Positions 11,074 through 21,540 of a stretch of 64,000 bases of DNA are shown here, piece after piece (position 1 is the stretch's first letter; each line of letters begins with the position of its first letter). The notes under the pieces were generated by a model. It ran no database searches. It saw only the letters and a program-made list of their open reading frames with translations, and was not told the DNA's origin. Origin of the DNA: Massospora cicadina. Taxonomy: Eukaryota; Entomophthoromycota; Entomophthoromycetes; Entomophthorales; Entomophthoraceae. The translations under genes were made by a program, and so were the position numbers. The stretch spans positions 50,987-114,986 of the forward strand of contig JAKSZP010009480.1 in the NCBI GenBank assembly GCA_022478985.1, read 5' to 3'.

Positions 11074-13391
11074 AGTCAGGAAAACGGAATAAAAAGCTTA
11101 GTCTTTTTCCAATTGGGATTCAAAAACACCCAAAAGGCGATGCAGGATGCCAGGGGCACTGCTGCTCAAGGACGTTTAAATGGGTGGAAAATAAGTAATT
11201 AATGAGCGCTAATGGGCAGAAAACATAAAATGCAACCTTTTGAGAAACCAGGCTGTTGCTGCCTCAGGACCTACTGTCCTGGAAGTAGAAAAGTGTAGGG
11301 CCAGATTGAGTGGTTTGGTTTTCCCTATGGGGAACTTGGTATGGTAACATAAACGAGGGTGCAGATCCTCACCTGGAGCGAGAATAATTTTGTCCATAAA
11401 ATGCTGAGACCCTGGTGGTAGATTGCTTCATAAATTGGGGAAATCTCTAGGAAGTTTTTAACATAGTGGGCCCAGTTAACTGCAGAAGGCAACATAATCA
11501 CCAGCCTGCCTGTTATAGACCAGTCATTGTGCACCCCATATTTCCACATTAGGGTAGTTGCAGGGTTCCACCAAAGAATAAATATAGCTAAAATATATGA
11601 GTTTGGCGCAAGGTAAGATTTTATTAATAAATTAATATAAAGAGAATTGACTGACAATTTTTTCCATTGCGGTACAACTGTTTAAATTGTCAGTCAATTG
11701 GGGAATAGCTTATAATGCATGGGATTGGGGCCCTTGAAGGTTTGATCTAAAATGGCGGAACTTTGATAGGGAAAAATCATTTAAGTGAAAATGAATCTAA
11801 AATTTCATTAGTGGGACAAGTCATTATTTATTCATCCATGGTTGCCCAAATTGCAGATTTTCCACAGTTAATATGGTATGAGTGTCAGCGTCTTGCCTGA
11901 CTGGTAATGGGAGCCTCCCAAAACCAAACCCCACATAGGGGAGGTCCCAAGAGATTTGTAACGGGTTTGGGACGCCCAACCTGCCTGCACCTAATTGCTC
12001 TGGCGTCCGTTTGGCCATGTGAGATTTGCCATATTGAGATTTTGACGCTGCCAAGGAGGGTTCAATGCTGACATCTAGCTTTTCTGAAGACCCAATGCTG
12101 TTGGCGAGTTTTACCAAAGGTTTGATACTGTTGGCATTATTCACTGATGGTAAACATCCATCATGCTTTGTTACCAATGTTTTGGTGATGTTGGCCTTTG
12201 ATGACGAAGGCTTGTTGCAGTTGGCCACATTTGTCCCCTTTTTTCCCTATGTTGGTGCTGATTCTCCGACAGCTTGACAAATATTTCCACAATCTGCCAT
12301 ACTAATTCCCCAGTTTTAAGTACAGGGATAGGTGGCGGAATTCTCAAAGGGTAAGCCATGACCCACTGCTCGTCCACCACATGAGCGAGGTCACCCTGGG
12401 AGATGAGAAGGGGCTGTCAAGAGAGTATCTGTAACTCTTTCGTTCCCAGCAAGGTGATGTGGGATGCAAACCCACATTTCTAGGGAACTAGCTGTTATAA
12501 AATGGGAAGACAAGCACCTCAAGCAGTGCTCATGCAAAAGGTACCCCAGGCAAGTGTATAAATAGCAACATAAAATACCAGGTAAGTTAGAAACAACACT
12601 GCTTGAGTGGACCCCAAAGGGACGTCCATAATCAAGTGTGGCTTGACATCAGGGGGCTTGGGTGCCTCTATCTGGAGGGGACCTGGGCGGCCCAAGGGAA
12701 CACCTGGAATTTTGGTAAATTGCATGATAAGGTAGTGGTCCACATGGTTGGAGAACTCCCTGAAGAGGTCCACCACCAGGGTTGCCTAAGGAACCATTGT
12801 AAAAATGTAAAATAAAAGGGGTGGTTTCTTAAGAAAGTTGATCAACAAGGAGTGTTGATCACAAAAACCTATTTAAAATGAATCAGGGAAATTTGGGTTC
12901 TGCGGAAATGTGCCCAAGCCTTGACGTTCCAATAAACAGATGCTTCCATCTGTTTTGGTAAAATACACCGAAAGTGTCTTCACTTGAGTAATTGATTGAA
13001 GCCTTAATTTACCAGAAGTCAAAATCTTATAGCTGGAGTGGGACTCGAACCCTTGCTCTCCAACCAAGCTAATCAAACCGTCCTTATTCAAAATGTAAAT
13101 CGTTTGTTTTAAGGCCTGAGCTGAAATAAGAGGCTGGGCGTTTTGCACACCATTAGTATCAACCTGGGCTTGCTTGGCTTGCACCCAGCGTTGATCTAAG
13201 GTGTGCTTCAGGTCAGGAAGAGCCTGAAGCTTCATCTTCTGGGCCTCCTGCCGCCCAGCCTTGTCCCTAGCATCAGTGCCTACTATCATGTCATCCAACC
13301 ATGACAGGGGCGGCTGGCCTCTTCAGACCTTTTTGAAGGGAAAGGGAAAACCACCTGGTCCAAGAGTAAGGAACGCTCCCCTTGACTTACA
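11074..13391 (-). repeat. 5' LTR of element A1 (interrupted by M2)
   Basis: Parts 11074-12419 and 13312-13391 align with the 3' LTR 3641-5047. The minus-strand start TGTAAGTCAAGGGGAGC at 13391 abuts the RT of B. M2 plus one TSD copy occupies 12425-13311. A 134-codon open frame (11824-12228, minus) inside it is also traceable, with stops, in the 3' LTR and weakly in A3. Confidence 0.82.
12425..13306 (-). repeat. Solo LTR M2
   Basis: An 882-bp solo LTR with a perfect TSD GGGGC (12420-12424 and 13307-13311) and TGTCA...TGACA ends, inserted in the 5' LTR of A1. This copy fixes the true limits of family M. In the minus orientation it carries two open stretches (141 codons at 12873-13298 and 85 codons at 12519-12776). 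These align without gaps, by eye, with M3. They are probably LTR sequence rather than genes. Confidence 0.9.
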
Positions 13392-13760
13392 GTGCAGCTA
13401 TCTTTCTGAGTAACGAAATTCATATGGCAGTATTCCATTACCACACGATGCTCTCCATTCTTCTTCCAAACAAGCAACAACGGCGAGGTCCAGGGACTCT
13501 GAGATGGTTTTAGCAGACTGGCATCCAATAGTTGTTTAATTTCTCTCACGACCTGGGATTCCTCAAGTTTTTATTTTCAATAGGGGGAGAAAATTGGAAG
13601 GCCATCACCAGTGAGCACATGATGTTGCACCCCCATCATAATACCAAAATCCTCTGGGACAATGGAGAAAATATCAGCATATTTTTTGACTAGGTTTCAG
13701 CTGATTGTTGTTTTCAAATAAGCGTGCCACTCATTTCCATTTGACTCAGGCTACATTAAC
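13392..13760 (-). pseudogene. Element B reverse transcriptase, N-terminal half
   Basis: Minus strand: a MREIKQLLDASLLKPSQSPW entry region, then TSPLLLVWKKNGEHR and VMEYCHMNFVTQKDS. These are the fingers and first palm motifs of a gypsy RT (usual form: SPWASPVVLVKKKDG ... DYRKLN). The frame stops at the A1 boundary; the continuation RFDDFL is at 3630 and below. The ORF 13286-13549 that crosses the boundary is partly LTR. Confidence 0.85.
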
Positions 13761-14336
13761 AATTTTTATTTATTCCTAAATCTCAAGGGTGTCCACATCC
13801 TTTGACGGACTCAATTGGTCAAAGGGCAATATCTGTATATATGCGAAGTTTTTTCTTACAAGGTATCTGCATCAATCAATTCATAAAAATTGGCCATTAA
13901 GACAGACAATAGGCCCTAGCAAGCGGGATCCAGGACAGTTAGGGGTCCTTGGATGTCCAGATTACTCTCTCCTTGAATTTCCAATATGTGGTCCAGCGCT
14001 ATGGTAACTTGAAGACTAATCTCCACTAGATCTGCGATTTAGGTGATATGACTATCTGGCAAGGCGCATACGCAGGCATTCCTTCTGTAGCCTCTGCGCA
14101 GGAAGGCGGAAGCTTTGTTTTTGGTCCAATTACCTGATATTCTAGATGTTTAATGCGTTTCAGGTGTTCCAGTAGGCAAAATCAGGGTTTTCTCTTTCCT
14201 TTCTTCTTAGGAGCATCTTTCACAACCATTGGAATGTGTTACCCTAAAAGAAAATAATAAAAATCCTTGTGGCTCATTAAAGTATCAAATCCAGCTAGAA
14301 AATGGGTGCCAGTAAGCAAGTTAAACCCATCATTTT
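13761..14336 (-). other. Element B, PR-RT linker without a clear motif
   Basis: Lies between the protease and the RT entry region of B. I see no recognisable domain or long frame. The + strand ORFs (13789-14007, 14267-14473) do not match anything else in the window and oppose the coding direction of B. Confidence 0.4.
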
Positions 14337-14640
14337 CTAACATAATGGTGGGAGCCATAACAACCAGAGAGCCAAATCGAAAAAGTAAGAGGAGTAGGCT
14401 CCCAGGGAGAGGATCCAATGAGGTCCCACCATTACGTAGTCTAGGGAGTGATTTTGGTCCAGTGCAACCTTGATCAGCTTAACCAGCTGTGAGTAAATAA
14501 CGTTGATGGGAGAGCCGGTGTTTATGATGACCAATATCCTCACCTTTTTAAACAACTTCTACTTGCGTAGCTTCAGTGCTAAAGTGGGAAATTGAGTAAA
14601 TGTAGTTTGTTGGAGGGAGCTGTCTGGAAAGGCATAGTAA
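14337..14640 (-). pseudogene. Element B protease remnant
   Basis: The minus strand reads ILVIINTGSPINVIYSQLVKL. This is an aspartic-protease flap-free core whose active site NTGS replaces the family D-T/S-G (Asn codon at 14520-14522). The following LSLGAYSSYF matches the GAYSALPL strand of J (44370-44420) and GVYSALPL of C (28744-28770). Active-site loss makes it non-functional. Confidence 0.7.
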
Positions 14641-16810
14641 GAGGAAGTTAAGTCATTATTAAATTTATATAATTTGGGAAGTCCAATTTATCAGGTTTCT
14701 ACAGAAAATAACATTCAGCGTGTGGAGTGGCAGAGGTTGAGGCGTTGCATCATCATCATAGGGTTCCTCATGCCCTAAGCTGACTCCGCTTTTCCTGACT
14801 CATTGAATCTCTTCTTCCAACAATAACTTTCTTGATGACCAAAAATTCAGAAATATGAGCATGGGTTAGGATGGGGTTTTAAGCTCTGAAAGCGCCCGAT
14901 GGCATAGATATTGGGTTGATTCCCCTTATTGGAGCTTAGCATACTTCTGGCTTAGCAATTCCATTATTGACCCCTTTATGTTGAGGATAAATTTAAGGAA
15001 TCTTTTGGCATTTTGGAAATAGAGTACAAAGTTAGTACTGTGTTGAAAAGCGGAGAGAACAGCCAAGATGCCATCATCCAAGGTAATATGATCACAGGAA
15101 GCTAACACATTGCTTCATGATAGAAGCGATCTGAAAAATCAATATAAGTTCCCCTCATTTTGGGCGGATAAACATGAAAGCCTGCTTATAGTTAGAGAGG
15201 GTTAAGTTACTGTTGAATTTTTTGATAAGGGCCTTTTTAATGACTTCCCGCATGGTTTATGTCTTAAAATAAGGCATTATATTTTTATGTGCCTTGTCAT
15301 CCAGACAGGTTTGTATATGCTGGCATTTTTTTTGTCAGTAGCCGGCACCATCATACCCTCATATAAAAAGAGGTATGACTGAATTGTCTCAGCCCCAGGT
15401 TATACTATTTATAATTAGGCTTGAAATATCTGACGGGTTTGGAGGACATAAATGACATGAGAGAGTGGGAGTTCTGAGTCAGTGAGCTCCATGATGACTA
15501 TATCAGTATGCAGTTTAGCCCTATCAAACTGACAGCGGATCTTGTCCATGTCATCCTAAATAGAGGCTTAGTATTCATTTACGTGCTTAAGGGGGCTTTT
15601 AATCTAAAAGTTGGCATAGATTCTTGATCTCTTCTAATTGTTGGATCATTACTTGGAGAGATGATCCTATTGAGATTCAATTGTTTGGAGTCAGGTAATC
15701 ATTATATTAGTGAGGCAATTTACTTGGTTTTGGGAGGCGTTAAATTTGAGCGGTGCCATTAATATTCACATATTGATTGTACAAGGAGTGGAAGGTCAAA
15801 TCAGCTTCAGATGTTCCCCCTCAATGATCGTTTCAGCTCCTTGGGCCAGCAGTAAAAATTGTCATTCAAGAGCTTTAAGTTGGGATTCATGGTCATCAAT
15901 GAAAAAGGATCCAGAAGGTGAGGAGGCGCCCGGAGGACCTTTGGGACTCCAGGCCCAGGGAACCCTTGCTCTCCTTCTCTCCCACCTAGTACTATCTCGC
16001 TGAGAGACTCATGTTGCACTGTAACTTCGGGAGTCGTCATTATCACAAGTCATTTGCTCAGCTGCTGGGTAGGGTTAACAAATTGACAAAATTGAGAATC
16101 AGTTTCTTGGCGATCTTCAGTAATTTATTTGAGGTGGGTAGATAAGGAACGTTCCATACTTGGTCCATACAAGTGGTTAATTAGACCTTCCACTGTGTGA
16201 ATTCATTCTAAAAAGTATTGGACGAATCTAGTGTCAATTTGAGCAAGGTGGCGTTTGATGTCATTAATCTCCAAGTGGTTGCTCAAAGTAGCCTCTGGAT
16301 TATCTCAGCCAAAATAAGGGACAGTGTCATATAGCCCAAGGAGATGAAAGTGAATTTGTTAGGTCAATCATAGCTGTCTCTGCATCCCCATGTGGTGGAG
16401 TGTGAGCAACTGCATGTGTTGGTGTAAGGCAGGATGCACAAATCTGTGGAGGTACAAGTACATATGGGTCGCTCCTATATCATGGCTCAAAAGCTCTGCT
16501 GAAGAATAAAACTGGCGTATTTTAATAGTCCAGGTAGAGCTGCTATGAATAGTCCTCCCACTAGGGTTGAAACTTCACCTAGAAGCTCTTGAATTGTTAG
16601 TCAACATTGGGATCCTGGATTTTATAGGTATGTTCATCAGGAACTGAGATAGTTAAAGTCATGGTCGCGTGGAACTCAAGTTCTTGTGGTTGAGGTAGCT
16701 TTACATTTCTTATTATTATAGGCGACTTATCAGGTCAAACTCATATTTTCCTCCATATTGTAAGGCTGTCTCCGCTGGAGTTATTCATATGGAAGTTAGT
16801 TCCACACAAG
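14641..16810 (-). pseudogene. Element B gag-like region
   Basis: About 2.2 kb of minus-strand sequence between 5' LTR and protease, with short open stretches (14926-15108, 15807-16046). Gag builds the particle and binds element RNA. The 14926-15108 stretch shows AVLSAFQHSTNFVLYFQNAK, compatible with a capsid helix, but is not specific. No CCHC knuckle survived that I can see. The assignment rests on position and orientation. Confidence 0.5.
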
Positions 16811-16819
16811 GAGCCTCAG

Positions 16820-16844
16820 AAGGATCTGGCAAAAAGTACCAGTA
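16820..16844 (-). other. Putative primer-binding site of element B
   Basis: After the LTR end ATTACA the minus strand continues TACTGGTACTTTTTGCCAG. A TGG start a few bases from the LTR is expected of a site complementary to a tRNA 3' CCA end. It differs from the TGGTGCT type seen in C, J and K. Confidence 0.45.
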
Positions 16845-17449
16845 TGTAATATTTTAAAATCCTCTCTAAAGGTAAGGGCCCTTAAAGGCTGTTCATTTAT
16901 TAGTTAAACACAGTTCCAGCGGAATCTCTTAGGGACAGCGTTTTCTAATGAAAATATCTCTTGTTGGAAGTACTTCGTTAAGGCATTCTCTGTTTTTAAA
17001 ACAGAAAAGAATTTTAATAAATAGTGAAAATATCTAGGAAATCTTAAGGTATTTTTATTAAGCAAAACTTAAATATATTTGTAGGCCGCTGAGGTACTTG
17101 GGATCGCCTAGGTGGGGCTTGGAGTGAAAGGTAGGATTAAGTCAGGTAAGTAGACCTCTTTGATGATGTAGTGGGATTCATAGGATTCATTTAAAAGTTA
17201 ACTTTCTTTTTCTAGGGAGGTAGATTCCGTGGACTCTGAGTGGCAAGAACTTCAACAGCTGACTTGATGCCTTTAAAATTTGAATTGGCGGATCCTTCCA
17301 GGGTATGAGTTTCCTTTTGCCTTTTTGGGAGTTCATTATTAAAGTTGGTCTCAATACTAATTAATACAGTGGAGTCTCTTTGAATCAGTTTGTGATTGAG
17401 TTGTGTATATAACAGGCTCTTGTTTGTCCAATTCTCCCAATTTCCAACA
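16845..17449 (-). repeat. 5' LTR of element B
   Basis: 605 bp, direct repeat of 760-1357, ending CCAACA next to the TSD copy GTATC (17450-17454). Confidence 0.86.
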
Positions 17450-17454
17450 GTATC

Positions 17455-17502
17455 TATGACCTGTACGCTTAAATAGTTTGAGCCTTTGCACCAGTTTCAA
17501 CA
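17455..17502 (+). repeat. LTR0 of the C array, last part
   Basis: Right of the B target duplication the sequence ends CCAGTTTCAACA, like LTR2 (TTGGTTTCAACA). It completes LTR0 begun at 138. The following 50 bp up to element N show no clear copy of the C primer site. Confidence 0.5.
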
Positions 17503-17552
17503 CAGAGCATCTTATATTTTAATGCCTTGGCCAAGTCTTGCTAAGCTACCTT

Positions 17553-18235
17553 TGTAACAAATGGAATTTGACTGTTCATTGATTTAAAACTTTAATTGAA
17601 CTTTCATTTTCCAAGTTGAATTATTTTAATTAGATTTTCGGTCATTAATCAGGTTTGGGCGCTAGAATGTGCCTTACCCATGCCATTCTTTAGGCTTGCA
17701 AGAGCTTAAAGAATGGAGTGGGATAGGCTCCGTGGGAAGAAGGCCCATAACGATCAAGCCCATGCATTCCTAACCTCATTTAGAATTATCTTTTCTTCTG
17801 GAGTTTCTGTCCTGAGCTGGGCTACTCTTGTGGCTCTAAGGCCACACTTACCTTGTCTTATGGCAGGTGCGATGCATCAAGTTTTTTTCATGTAAACAAA
17901 AACTTTGGATTTTGGAGCTTGATCTCCACCAATTATCCTGTCTTTTATTTGATGTGCTTATATTGTCTTTATTATCAAGTTTTCTCTAAATTGGTTTTTA
18001 TTTGATAATCAACAAATAAAATTAATTTCAGGGCTCATTACCTCTCTTAAACCATTATATCTTTTTACTCGCTTTAAAGTTTTCCTAAATATGAGATTTA
18101 ATTGGTTTGTTGCATGAGGCACTAAAACTTACCTTGAGAGTCTAACCTTGCGTTTGACATTCATTTGATGTCAAAGATTGATGTCAAGCCAAAGACAAGA
18201 TGGCAATCATAAATTGGGTCTTCCCAACCGTTACA
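17553..18235 (+). repeat. Left LTR of element N
   Basis: TGTAAC...GTTACA, 683 bp. It includes a GGTTTGGGCGCT block and a short stem (AAGCTTGCAAGAGCTTAAAG-like) at 17690-17715. The last 85 bp plus 8 bp of adjoining internal sequence are copied perfectly, inverted, at 20270-20362. Confidence 0.78.
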
Positions 18236-18688
18236 TAATTAAAATCAAAATTTGTTTTCTGCACGCCACTGGTCCCCAGCTTGGCTGAACCCAGTGGTCA
18301 CATTAGGTCCCAGTTGTCAAGTAACCAGCACCAGTGGGAAGTGACTGATGGCCAATCTTGGACTTGAGGTGACTGTAAGCGCGAAAATCCTAGTGGGGCC
18401 TTCCACTCACTAGGTATTTTGTTGGCACCAAGGGGACCTGTCCCGGCAGGGATCCCTCACCAATGTAAAGACCACCTGGAAAGTGCTCCCTCATTCTGGG
18501 TGGGATGATTCTGGCAGCTCAGTCCTGGTTTGCCATCGCCATTTATCTTTTACCCATGAGGGGTCTAGATTTTCGCCAGGCTAATTTTTCTGGGGCATAA
18601 GGTGACTTGCCCCAGATAGCCCTCATGGTGGCAGCCTCCCGCTGTGGGGCCCCTCTTTGGGTAGGGGCCCTTCCATAGCAGGTGGTAA
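18236..18688 (+). other. Internal region of element N (non-coding)
   Basis: 453 bp, clearly richer in G+C than its surroundings, without a useful ORF. Near its right end is a GGGGCCC...GGGGCCC arrangement (18646-18670) that could fold. The ORF 18623-18823 on the minus strand crosses into the right LTR and is not supported. Confidence 0.6.
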
Positions 18689-19376
18689 TGTAACAAACTG
18701 GATTAATACGTTCATTAAACTTTGACTTAGATTAGGATTTTCTGAGTTCTGAGTCAAATTGTTTAAAAAGATTTTTGGTTGTTGGTCAGGTTTGGGCGCT
18801 GGGCAGTGCCTCGCCTGTGCCATTCTTTAAGCTTGCAAGAGCTTAAAGAATGGTGTGGGAGAGGCTCCCCAGGAAAGTGAGACCTTAAATGTTGATCCCG
18901 CGCAATTACAAACCTCATTTAAGAAATCTCTCTTCTTCTGAAGGTTCTGTCCCATGCTGGGCTACTCCTGTGGCTTTAAGGCCACCCTTACTTGTCTTAT
19001 GGTGGGCCATGACACATAAAGTTTATTTTGCATGAATAAAAACTTGGGATTTCAGGCTTGATCTTCCCAAAAATTGTCCTGTCTTTTACTTGGTGTGCTC
19101 GTGGCACCTAAATATCAGGATTTGTTTTAAAGTGGGTTTTTATCTGATAATAAACAAATAAGATTTTTTCAAGGGCTATTACCTCATTTATAACATTTCA
19201 TCTTTTTCATTTCTTTGAGTTTTCCTAAATCTGAGGTTTAATGGGTTAATTGCAGAAGGCACTAACACTTACCACGAGAGTCTAACCTCGCATTGGACAT
19301 TCATTCAATGCCAAAGATTGGTGTTGAACCAAAGATAAGATGGTTATATAAAAACTGAGTTTTCTTGACCGTTCCA
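18689..19376 (+). repeat. Right LTR of element N
   Basis: 688 bp, alignable throughout with 17553-18235, roughly three quarters identical by eye. The end has drifted to GTTCCA. The divergence between the two copies indicates an old insertion. Confidence 0.78.
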
Positions 19377-20038
19377 CCCTTACTCAGCTCCCACATATGC
19401 TTTGACAGAACATGAGGTTACAGCTACTATGAGCTACCGTAACCACCCATCTTGATGCTATCTTGGAGGAGAAATTACTTCTATCATTATAAGTCATGCA
19501 TTTATTGTCTCTGAAACACAAAAAATAAGTATTAACTACAAGTCCTAGCCCCTGCAACCACGGAACACCTTTTCCTGGTAAGATTCAAGCCATCTTTGTG
19601 ACTGCTACTCTTATATCTGAGCTGGGTTGCACCTCTGGAACTAATTCCTGGGGCGTTAACACTGATAGAGAGGTACAACTCTGCAATCTGCGCCTATCTC
19701 CCGTACCCCTACAATAAAATGGGTCTTTTCCTTTATCTTACCTAATCAACTATTTAAAACCTAGCATAATTAGCCTCAAAGGCAAATTTACCATAAAAGT
19801 TGTTGAAGTATTGGTTAATGATGAAAAACATAACTTTATTGACCTTTCCTAAGTTGAATGACTGAGCCTACCCAATCCACTTGATGGTGATGTTATCCTA
19901 GCTGACACCACAAAGTTTTTTATAGTTGGGAAGTTAAATTGCCATTTGCCCTATGACAAACCCATCTTAGGTTCTAGGAGCATTTTTGTTCCACAGTAAT
20001 CTTCATTGCTCAAAAATGCTTTGCATGGGGCGGTGGCA
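19377..20038 (+). pseudogene. Relic E: gag-PR remnant
   Basis: Plus-strand sequence leading into a recognisable RT. Around 19797-19850 a frame reads KVVEVLVNDEKHNFIDLS, matching the protease pattern ...LVDTGATHNFIS with the active-site triad reduced to N-D-E-K. Before it, LCNLRLSPVPLQ looks like the preceding protease strand. No 5' LTR of its own was found; the left edge is the N element. Confidence 0.5.
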
Positions 20039-21180
20039 TAAGTACCCTCTCTATTTTGTTATAGAGTGGTTTAATCACACTGTGCTGAGACAGAAACAAT
20101 AAGCAGTCTTGAAATTGCATTCTGCGCCATTAAAGGGTTCATAACTGGTTATTTTTAAAGTCATCATCTCCCATAAGCCCCCCGTCAGAGTTTCAGCATT
20201 TTGCTAAAGTTTTTGAGCATGCTGGACTTCAGAGTCATTACCACCATTCCATTTGCAATATTTCTAGAGTTTAATTATGTAACGGTTGGGAAGACCCAAT
20301 TTATGATTGCCATCTTGTCTTTGGCTTGACATCAATCTTTGACATCAAATGAATGTCAAACGGAAGGTGCGAAGATCACTAAGGGGCTCCCTAGATACTC
20401 CTAAACTCATAAGCCACGGATCAACTAAACTCTTACATGAAAAACTGGTGCGCAAATTCATTTGGCCCTCCAAGTCCTTAGTGTTATCCCCAATGCCTCT
20501 GACTCCCAAGGCCAACGATGATCTACGCCCTTGTTTGATACTAATAACTTAAAACAGATGGTGAGCTAAAACTTTAACCATGCCGCTTATGGAAAAAGCA
20601 CCAATGATTGAGAGCAGTGATATAAATTCCAATCTGGATCTAGTCAACTCTTTCCACTATAGTCATTTCACCCTCAGAACCAGAGATAAACAGTCTCAAG
20701 TGTCATTTTTAGTTTTTAATTACAAGGTGATGTTATGTGGACTCTACAGTGCTCCTGCTGTATTTTAACGCAAGATTGATCAGGTTCTTGGTGATATTTT
20801 GGTGAGAATACTACGTGGCTTACATGGATGACATTATTGTTCCTCTGAAAATAAGAAGCAGCACGCTAAGGATGTGGAAAGGTACAACTGACATTAACCA
20901 AGGGTAAGTTTGAGTTGAAGCCCTCAAAACCTGAGTTCTTCAAGTACTGTGTATCCTTGATAGTAATGTCACCTAAAGGATAACTTCGCTATCTATCCTA
21001 GTAAGCTTTTGGAATACAGAAACAGCGCTTTTTGGTAGTAAAACTGGTGTTCAAATTTCCAGGAAGCGAGCTTTTTTAGGTTGGTTTGCCAAAATCTCTG
21101 CCAGGTATGGTCCTTTTGCCTGACTCATAAGAACCATATCTTTCATTTTAGTGATGCATAAGAGTCTTCATTCCAGGCTG
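20039..21180 (+). pseudogene. Relic E: reverse transcriptase
   Basis: Plus-strand RT interrupted by a 93-bp inverted LTR fragment (20270-20362). After it, the frame 20349-20552 reads LTPKANDDLRPCLILIT (usual form ...KKDGxLRPCVDYR). The frame 20580-20768 contains FHYSHFTLRTRDKQSQVSF and VMLCGLYSAPAVF, the Met-Pro-Phe-Gly-Leu region. Next comes AYMDDIIVPLK with an intact YMDD active site at 20821-20832. With A1 it is one of two copies that keep both aspartates. Nonsense codons lie on both sides. Confidence 0.75.
20270..20362 (-). repeat. 93-bp inverted copy of the N LTR end inside RT of relic E
   Basis: Bases 20270-20362 are the exact reverse complement of 18151-18243. The match covers the last 85 bp of the left N LTR and 8 bp of N internal sequence beyond GTTACA. 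The right N LTR differs at many of these positions, so the source is specifically the left LTR junction. The match stops abruptly on both sides. Confidence 0.9.
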
Positions 21181-21540
21181 TTATAAATAGTTTTCCTGCC
21201 GTTCTTGTCTTGGCCTACTCTTGTCCAGATCATTTTTAATTGTTGATAGAATCCTATAATTCTCTTTTGGGGAATGTTCTCTTACATGAAGGTGAGGATG
21301 GTTTAGAGCATCCTGTGTTTTTTAGTCTTAAAATTATCCCCACAAAGACAAATTACATTTTGTATACCATGGAGCTTCTTGCAATAATTGACGCACTTAA
21401 AAAAATGCTAGTACCATCTTCTGTATGTCTGACATCCTTTCATCAAAAAGATAAACTAACACGCTCTGAAGTTCCACAAAAGAGATCATCTAATGAACTA
21501 ACGCCATTCCCGCTGGTACTAGGAGAATATCCAATATAGT
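21181..21540 (+). pseudogene. Relic E: RNase H
   Basis: The plus frame 21240-21539 reads LIESYNSLLGNVLLHEGEDG, aligning with the RNase H start TDASxxxxGAVLxQ (catalytic Asp changed to Glu). Then LEHPVFFSLKIIPTKTNYI and ELLAIIDALKKM carry the second catalytic acidic position. It continues from the RT in the normal pol order. Confidence 0.7.

Larger units (their letters stand above)
3641..13391 (-). mobile_element. Element A1, chromodomain Ty3/gypsy (chromovirus), full length
   Basis: LTRs at 3641-5047 and 11074-13391 (the second holding solo LTR M2) bound a minus-strand gag-like region, PR, RT, RNase H, IN and chromodomain. Both LTRs begin TGTAAGTC on the minus strand. The net LTR lengths, about 1407 and 1431 bp, agree once M2 is removed. 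The copy is disrupted by M1 in RNase H, D1 at the RT/RNase H border and M2 in the 5' LTR. A clean TSD is not visible (GTGCA at 13392-13396 against AAGTA at 3636-3640), but both flanks are halves of the RT of B. A2 and A3 are relatives. Confidence 0.85.
760..17449 (-). mobile_element. Element B, Ty3/gypsy LTR retrotransposon, full length, hosting A1
   Basis: Two direct LTRs (760-1357 and 16845-17449, about 600 bp, TGTA...CAACA) are flanked by a perfect 5-bp TSD, GTATC, at 755-759 and 17450-17454. Read on the minus strand the order is 5' LTR, primer site, gag-like region, PR, RT, RNase H, IN, polypurine tract, 3' LTR. Without A1 (3641-13391) it is about 6.9 kb, normal for this superfamily. There is no chromodomain: integrase ends within about 100 bp of the 3' LTR. 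All frames carry stops and shifts. B lies inside LTR0 of the C array, so it is younger than LTR0 and older than A1. Confidence 0.88.
17553..19376 (+). mobile_element. Element N, miniature non-autonomous LTR retroelement
   Basis: Two direct repeats of 683 and 688 bp (17553-18235, 18689-19376) enclose only 453 bp. The 5' copy has perfect TGTAAC...GTTACA ends; the 3' copy reads TGTAAC...GTTCCA. The outer flanks are ACCTT (17548-17552) and CCCTT (19377-19381), a 4/5 TSD. So the whole 1.8-kb unit inserted once. There is no gag or pol; any mobility would need enzymes from another element. The architecture is TRIM-like, but the LTRs are longer than in typical TRIMs. No tRNA-like primer site or strong purine tract is obvious, so the orientation is only assumed. 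Confidence 0.75.

Noticed and set aside
11824..12228. Independent host gene of 134 codons
   Set aside because: The same sequence is part of a repeated LTR; at most it is an LTR-borne frame, listed as a finding.
13034..13090. tRNA-like pair of boxes in M2 (TAGCTTGGTTGG and GGTTCGAGTCC on the minus strand)
   Set aside because: The boxes are only 8 nt apart, leaving no room for an anticodon arm, and the acceptor strands do not pair. M1 and M3 have unrelated bases at the second box.
3636..13396. Target-site duplication of A1
   Set aside because: AAGTA and GTGCA do not match; the nesting of A1 in B rests on the split RT frame and LTR pair instead.
15325..15350. T-run in the B gag region as a third retroposon stub
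   Set aside because: No flanking direct repeat and no match to the shared 3' end.
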